From: Streptomyces sp. NBC_00433
GTDB taxonomy: Bacteria; Actinomycetota; Actinomycetes; Streptomycetales; Streptomycetaceae
Direction of reading: 5' to 3'
Assembly: GCA_036015235.1 (NCBI GenBank)
Contig: CP107926.1
Coordinates: 4,669,501-4,733,500 of the forward strand
Length of the DNA: 64,000 bases
The notes below the pieces were generated by a model that saw nothing but the letters and a program-made list of their open reading frames with translations, ran no database searches and had not been told where the DNA came from. A program made the translations under genes and the position numbers. Below, in pieces: positions 60,145 through 64,000 of this stretch. Each line of letters begins with the position of its first letter. The first letter of the stretch is position 1.

Positions 60145-61623
60145 TCACCAGGACGGCGGCGGCCCGAAGCCGGACTGCGGCGGCAAGGGCTGCGTCACGG
60201 TGTCCGGCATGGCCGCCGCCCGGCGCCGGGCGGTCAGGATCCACACCGCGAGCGCCAGCAGCAGCACCGTGCCCGCGCCGAGCGCGGCGAAGCCCAGGAA
60301 GCGCTTCGCGGACTCGCCGGACGCCGACGAGGACCCGGCTGACTGCGGCGCCCCGTCCGCCGCCGACACGTCGTGCGCGTCGACGCCGATCCCGGCGGCC
60401 TTCGGGTCCCCGTCGTAGTCGGGCGCGGCCTGGGCGGTGCCCGAGACGTCGATCCGCAGCGTCACGGGCACGGCGCCGCCGGTCTCCTTGGCCACGTCCG
60501 GGTGGACGGAGACCGCGAAGTAATACCAGCCCGCGTAGCGGACCCGCGACACGTCGCTGTCATCGGCCGCGCGGTTGGCGTACGAGACCGGGGCCAGCTG
60601 CTCGTGCAGGGAGGTCGGGGTGCCCTGGTAGGAGTGCTCCTGGTCGTCGATCAGCTCGCGCACGGGGCTGTACGCGGTCAGCCGCACCCCGGAGATCACG
60701 TAGCCGGCGCTGTCGGAGGTCTGGACGCTGGAGAAGTCCGAGAAGACGGTGGCCTGCTGGCCCCAGTCCACCGGGACCTTGTAGAAGCGGGTCTCGCCGG
60801 GCAGCACCTTGTCCTTCCAGATGCCGGTCTTGACGGCGGCCGCGGTCTCGAACGACGTGCCGCCACCGGCCTGTCGCGGGGTGCCGCTGGTCAGCGGGGT
60901 CGGCGAGGCGGTGCCGGTGCCCTCAGGCGCGTGGCCCGCGGCCGCACCGGACTTGAGCGGCGGTTCGAGGACGTAGCGCAGCTCCAGCGGCCATACGCCC
61001 GGGTCGGAGGCGCCGTCGCTGGTGCGGTGCACGGACAGGTTGTACTGGTTGGCCTCCTGGCAGGAGGAGTCGACGCCGATCAGCCGGGACACCGCGCTGC
61101 CCACCGGGCGCACGGCGCCGTCGTCCCTGAAGTGCGCGTCGGCGCTGTCGCAGGTGTCGCCGCCGGCGCTGATCAGCTTCAGCTCGATGCCGTCGCCGTA
61201 GGCCACCCGGGTGCCGGGCGCGGGAAGGGCGAAGGCGGAGGCGTAGGCGGAGGACTTGGTGTCCAGGGTGATGCCGTAGATGCGGGTCTCGCCGACCTTG
61301 ATGCTGTCGCGGTAGGTGACGCCCGGCTGCATGGCGGGCGCGTCGGCGGTGGTGGCCGCCCCGGCGATGGCCTGTCCCTGCGGCTGCCAGGTCGCGGGCA
61401 CCCCCGGTCCGGGCGGAGTGCTGTCCGCGGCGGCCGGGCCGCCCTGGAAGCCCTGGAGCGCGGTCAGCGCCAGCAGTGCGGTGACCGCGGTGTACATGCC
61501 GCGCCTGGTCGCCGTCGTGAAGGTGCGGCGCGTCGTGGCCCGCGTCCTCGGCTCGGTACATATACCGGGCTTTTGCGTCGCCGCGGTATGTGCGCCGTGC
61601 TTCGTCGAACCGTCCCGTCTCAT
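60145..61623 (-). CDS. Secreted, membrane-anchored protein, paralogue of the VWA neighbour without the VWA domain
   Basis: The 492-residue protein has a signal peptide (GMYTAVTALLALTALQGFQGG). Two repeats of a beta-rich module are found: one around GETRIYGITLD and VAYGDGIELKL, another around VLPGETRFYKVPVDWGQQ. A C-terminal membrane helix (FAALGAGTVLLLALAVWILT) ends in a Pro-rich tail. The neighbouring VWA protein has the matching stretches GETRWYAATLD, VDYGDGIELKL and LLPGQTRYYKVHLGWGQQ, so the two arose by duplication and share a fold I cannot name. The ATG overlaps the VWA gene stop (ATGA). The two may form a complex at the cell surface. Confidence 0.78.
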   Translation of the reverse strand: MRRDGSTKHGAHTAATQKPGICTEPRTRATTRRTFTTATRRGMYTAVTALLALTALQGFQGGPAAADSTPPGPGVPATWQPQGQAIAGAATTADAPAMQPGVTYRDSIKVGETRIYGITLDTKSSAYASAFALPAPGTRVAYGDGIELKLISAGGDTCDSADAHFRDDGAVRPVGSAVSRLIGVDSSCQEANQYNLSVHRTSDGASDPGVWPLELRYVLEPPLKSGAAAGHAPEGTGTASPTPLTSGTPRQAGGGTSFETAAAVKTGIWKDKVLPGETRFYKVPVDWGQQATVFSDFSSVQTSDSAGYVISGVRLTAYSPVRELIDDQEHSYQGTPTSLHEQLAPVSYANRAADDSDVSRVRYAGWYYFAVSVHPDVAKETGGAVPVTLRIDVSGTAQAAPDYDGDPKAAGIGVDAHDVSAADGAPQSAGSSSASGESAKRFLGFAALGAGTVLLLALAVWILTARRRAAAMPDTVTQPLPPQSGFGPPPSW

Positions 61624-63587
61624 GCCCCACCCCTTGTCGTACGGCTCCGCGTGCGGTGGGCCAGGGCCACCGCTCCTATTCCGGCGAGCGCGACGGCGCC
61701 GCCCGTACCCGCTGCCACCAGGTCCATGCCTTTGAGGCCGCCGCCGGAAGCCGTCTCCCCGGCCGCCGTGGCGGAAGCGCCCTTGCCGTCGCCATGTGCG
61801 CCGGCTTGGCCATGTGCGCCGGCTTGGCCATTTACGTCGCCCTGTGCCTTGCCGTCGGCAGCCAGCGCGGGGGCCTGATACTGCGGTCCTGCCAGTTCCG
61901 TACCGGTGACGTCGACCCGCAGGATGACCCCGACCGCCGTGTTCTTCGCGAGCCGTGCGGCGTCCGGGCCGAGGCCGACCGCGATCCAGTAGTCGCCCGC
62001 ACTGTGGACGGGGGTGGCGTCGCCCTCGCTCACCCAGCGGTTGGTCCAGGTGACCGGCACTGTGCCGAGCCCGACCGACACCGGCGTTCCGCTGTAGGAG
62101 CGGTTGCCCCGCGCGTCGGAGGCGTCCTCGACGGGCAGCCGGCCCGGTGCGTAGGCGGTGGTCGCCACGAAGGTCGACGCGCTGGACGAGGCGCCGTCGA
62201 GCAGCGGCTCGTTGGCGAATTCGGCCGCATAGGTGAGCTGCTGGCCCCAGCCGAGGTGCACCTTGTAGTAACGGGTCTGGCCGGGCAGCAGCCGGTCCCG
62301 CCAGACGCCCTTGGTGACCGCTGTGGCGTCGTTGAAGCCCGTGCCGCCGACCAGGTCCTTCGGGGTGCCTGCCAGCGGCGTGGGCGGCGTGCCGTAGTCG
62401 GTCCTGGCGGCCGCGGCGACCGTGCCCGCGGGCAGCGGCGTCTCGTTGTCGAAGCGCAGCTCGACCGGCCAGCGGCTGCGGTCCGAGGCCACCGCGGTGG
62501 TGCGGTGGACCGAGAAGAGATAACGCCCGGCCGTGTCGCAGCCGTCCTTGCCGTCCCGGCTCGGCACCCGGCTCACGGCTCCGGTCAGCGTCATCGCGCC
62601 CTCGTCCTGGCCGAAGTGCGTGGAGTCCGAGTCGCACGTGTAGCCGTACGCGCCGCTCCCCGCGAGCTTCAGCTCTATACCGTCGCCGTAGTCGACCGGC
62701 ACACCCGGCTGCGGGACCGCCGTCGCGGACAGGTCGGCGGTGCTCGCGGCGTCCAGGGTCGCGGCATACCACCGGGTCTCGCCGGGGCCGATGGTGTCGG
62801 TGTACTGCCCGGGGCCTATTGCCGCGGCTTTCGCCGGGCTCGCCCCGCCGGTCACCGGCTCGCCCGCCATGCGGTAGGCGTCGGCGCTCAGCTGCGAGGC
62901 GCGGACCACCTGACGGGCGAGGGCGGCGGCGTCCGGGGCGTCGTAGTAGGCGCCGTGGCCGGCCTTGGCGATGCATTCCAGCTCGTCGCGTGCCGCGCCC
63001 TTGACCTGGAAGCCGACCGTGTCGATCCGCAGGTCCAGGCCGTCGCCCGCGAGGCTTGCCGCCACCTCGCAGGGCTTGGGGGCGCCGCAGTTGGACTCGC
63101 CGTCGGAGATGAGCAGGACGGTCCGCCGCCCGTGCGCGGGCAGGTCGGCCGCGGCCCTGGTGAGGGCGAGCGCGGTGGGGGTGTCGCCCTTGGGCTGCAC
63201 GGCGTCCACCGCCCGCTTCATGGCGGCCCGGTCGAGTGCGGTGACCGGCTGGGCCAGCGAGGTGTCGTCGCAGCCGTGGGTCTTGCCTGCGCCGTAGACC
63301 CGCAGCCCGGTCGGGTAGCCGTCGGGCAGCCCGTCCACGACCGAGCCGACGGCGGTGCGGGCCGACTCGATCCTGGTGTGCCCCGAGCCGTCGGCGCCCG
63401 CCATGGAGCCGGAGGAGTCCAGCACCATGATCAGGCTGCCGTCCTGGCTCCCCGCCGCGGGCGGCGCCGCCGACGCCGCTGTGGCGGGGAGCAGGCCCAC
63501 CCCCGTGAGCCCCGTGACTCCCGCGAGCAGCAGCCCCGCGGCCGGCCGCAACAGCACCCGCCGCCTCGGCGGTGGTCGTCGTCTCAT
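61620..63587 (-). CDS. VWA domain surface protein with C-terminal membrane anchor
   Basis: The 655-residue protein has a signal peptide (AAGLLLAGVTGLTGVGLLPATAASA). The von Willebrand factor A domain (about 50-235) has the metal-binding MIDAS residues DSSGS (57-61), the Thr in KGDTPTALAL and the Asp in LISDGESN. A beta-rich region shared with the next gene follows, then a Gly/Ala/Gln-rich stalk (GQAGAHGQAGAHG) and a terminal helix (LVAAGTGGAVALAGIGAVALA) with Arg residues. VWA domains bind ligands through a metal ion. The start is the ATG behind GAGGGGGAT. A double palindromic operator lies 42-77 bases upstream, so the two-gene unit seems regulated. Confidence 0.85.
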   Translation of the reverse strand: MRRRPPPRRRVLLRPAAGLLLAGVTGLTGVGLLPATAASAAPPAAGSQDGSLIMVLDSSGSMAGADGSGHTRIESARTAVGSVVDGLPDGYPTGLRVYGAGKTHGCDDTSLAQPVTALDRAAMKRAVDAVQPKGDTPTALALTRAAADLPAHGRRTVLLISDGESNCGAPKPCEVAASLAGDGLDLRIDTVGFQVKGAARDELECIAKAGHGAYYDAPDAAALARQVVRASQLSADAYRMAGEPVTGGASPAKAAAIGPGQYTDTIGPGETRWYAATLDAASTADLSATAVPQPGVPVDYGDGIELKLAGSGAYGYTCDSDSTHFGQDEGAMTLTGAVSRVPSRDGKDGCDTAGRYLFSVHRTTAVASDRSRWPVELRFDNETPLPAGTVAAAARTDYGTPPTPLAGTPKDLVGGTGFNDATAVTKGVWRDRLLPGQTRYYKVHLGWGQQLTYAAEFANEPLLDGASSSASTFVATTAYAPGRLPVEDASDARGNRSYSGTPVSVGLGTVPVTWTNRWVSEGDATPVHSAGDYWIAVGLGPDAARLAKNTAVGVILRVDVTGTELAGPQYQAPALAADGKAQGDVNGQAGAHGQAGAHGDGKGASATAAGETASGGGLKGMDLVAAGTGGAVALAGIGAVALAHRTRSRTTRGGA

Positions 63588-63628
63588 GGCGCCACATCCC
63601 CCTCGTTTCCGCACGACACACCTCGTCG

Positions 63629-63664
63629 TTTGCTCAAGCAAAGTAATTCATTTGCTGACGCAAA
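63629..63664. promoter_or_regulatory. Double palindromic operator upstream of the VWA gene
   Basis: TTTGCTCAAGCAAA (63629-63642) and TTTGCTGACGCAAA (63651-63664) share TTTGCTnnnGCAAA, and their centres are 22 bases apart (two helical turns). The AT-rich spacer AGTAATTCA suggests they overlap the promoter. They look like cooperative sites of one dimeric repressor or activator. Confidence 0.7.
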
Positions 63665-63700
63665 CTCAAGCGGCTGCGGTCACGGTCCTGCAACAACGAA

Positions 63701-63729
63701 GGCCCCGGCCGCAGTATGCGGCCGGGACC
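63701..63729 (-). terminator. Hairpin terminator after the DLW-39 gene
   Basis: Arms of 13 bases (GGCCCCGGCCGCA and TGCGGCCGGGACC, one mismatch) enclose 3 bases, 40 bases past the stop of the DLW-39 gene. It is also well placed to insulate the VWA promoter. Confidence 0.7.
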
Positions 63730-63768
63730 CGGGGCGGTCGCGGCACCTCGTGGCGCCGCACCGCCGTC

Positions 63769-63909
63769 TCACACGTTCGCGCCGGAACCCGCCGGAACAG
63801 CGTCAGTGGCTTCCGTCCACAGGTCCTGCTCGGCGCGGTCCGCCTGAATCTGTCGGTACACGAACAGCCCGGCGACGGCGGCCAGTGCGACCAGGAGAAA
63901 CTTCTTCAT
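63769..63909 (-). CDS. DLW-39 family small membrane protein
   Basis: The 46-residue product starts MKKFLLVALAAVAGLFVYRQ, a single N-terminal membrane helix, then QADRAEQDLWTEATDAV with the DLW tripeptide of the family, and ends GSGANV. The ATG has a near-perfect AAGGAGGAGGT site. Actinobacterial members are about 40 residues and lie near gyrA and tRNA-Ile/Ala genes; here tRNA-Ala is 5.6 kb away. The function is unknown. Confidence 0.88.
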   Translation of the reverse strand: MKKFLLVALAAVAGLFVYRQIQADRAEQDLWTEATDAVPAGSGANV

Positions 63910-64000
63910 CGCGTGACCTCCTCCTTCATGGGTGGGGACAGCATCTGACGCGCCCGACTATACACAGCAGCCGATACCGAACGGTGACCTGATGTCGGCA

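Overview
The window is very GC-rich, with codon third positions almost all G or C, dense GTG and TTG starts, and many 4-base ATGA/GTGA overlaps. These traits and the gene content point to a streptomycete (Streptomyces or a close genus of the Streptomycetaceae). From 14 kb onward the backbone matches, as far as I recall, the S. coelicolor segment around SCO3815 to SCO3860, on the left side of oriC. Two chromosome-maintenance signals agree with an origin-proximal position: a cluster of DnaA boxes after crgA (47166-47405) and a pair of ParB-binding parS sites inside a coding region (54225-54268).

Layout. (1) 1-3834: a PadR regulator with the start of an ABC exporter ATPase, a Pro/Ala-rich surface protein and a quinone oxidoreductase. 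(2) 4033-10724: all on the minus strand, a complete conservon (cvnA-B-C-D: ATPase, roadblock, DUF742, GTPase) running into a P450 that lacks the ExxR motif, then an indole/tryptophan prenyltransferase and a tryptophanase. This looks like a prenyl-indole locus under conservon control, and is my main candidate for an undescribed system. (3) 11089-14587: a K+ channel with RCK domain, moeA, a DUF6457 gene and a MobA-like gene, mostly overlapping. (4) 14650-23441: branched-chain alpha-keto acid dehydrogenase genes (bkdA-B-C) divergent from an Lrp regulator, a decayed hydrolase gene, and TetR, 3-hydroxyacyl-CoA dehydrogenase and paaN. A similar TetR-type palindrome lies in both divergent promoter regions. 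(5) 23471-33856: rRNA/tRNA methyltransferase, HTTM and DUF5819 membrane pair, rhodanese, J-domain protein, DUF2252 protein, a PAS-GAF-SpoIIE-HATPase phosphatase, MarR and TerD.

(6) 34279-48911: tRNA-Leu(CAG), then the cell-wall and division island fhaA-fhaB-pstP-ftsW/rodA-pbpA-pknB. Convergent with it lie two class E sortases, an amidotransferase, a 58-residue membrane protein and a DUF881 protein. These are followed by crgA, the DnaA-box region, a rhomboid protease and a cyclophilin. (7) 49127-57925: DUF5324 protein followed by accessory genes: an MFS exporter, a 1131-residue SARP-type regulator with the parS pair, MarR and azoreductase, two unknown proteins and a GNAT acetyltransferase. (8) 58098-63909: tRNA-Ala(TGC), an XRE regulator, a Ser/Thr kinase, two paralogous secreted/anchored proteins (one with a VWA domain) behind a double palindromic operator, and the 46-residue DLW-39 protein.

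How the parts work together: the pknB island links peptidoglycan synthesis (SEDS protein plus PBP) to reversible Thr phosphorylation (PknB/PstP) read by FHA proteins, with CrgA and sortases acting on division and surface display. The bkd and paa-like genes feed branched acyl-CoA and aromatic or fatty acyl catabolism. The conservon locus probably couples a membrane-associated GTPase switch to oxidation and prenylation chemistry. A TTA codon in cvnC suggests control by the developmental bldA tRNA. Start codons were chosen by eye from ribosome-binding sites and overlaps. Family names rest on recognised motifs, not on database searches.
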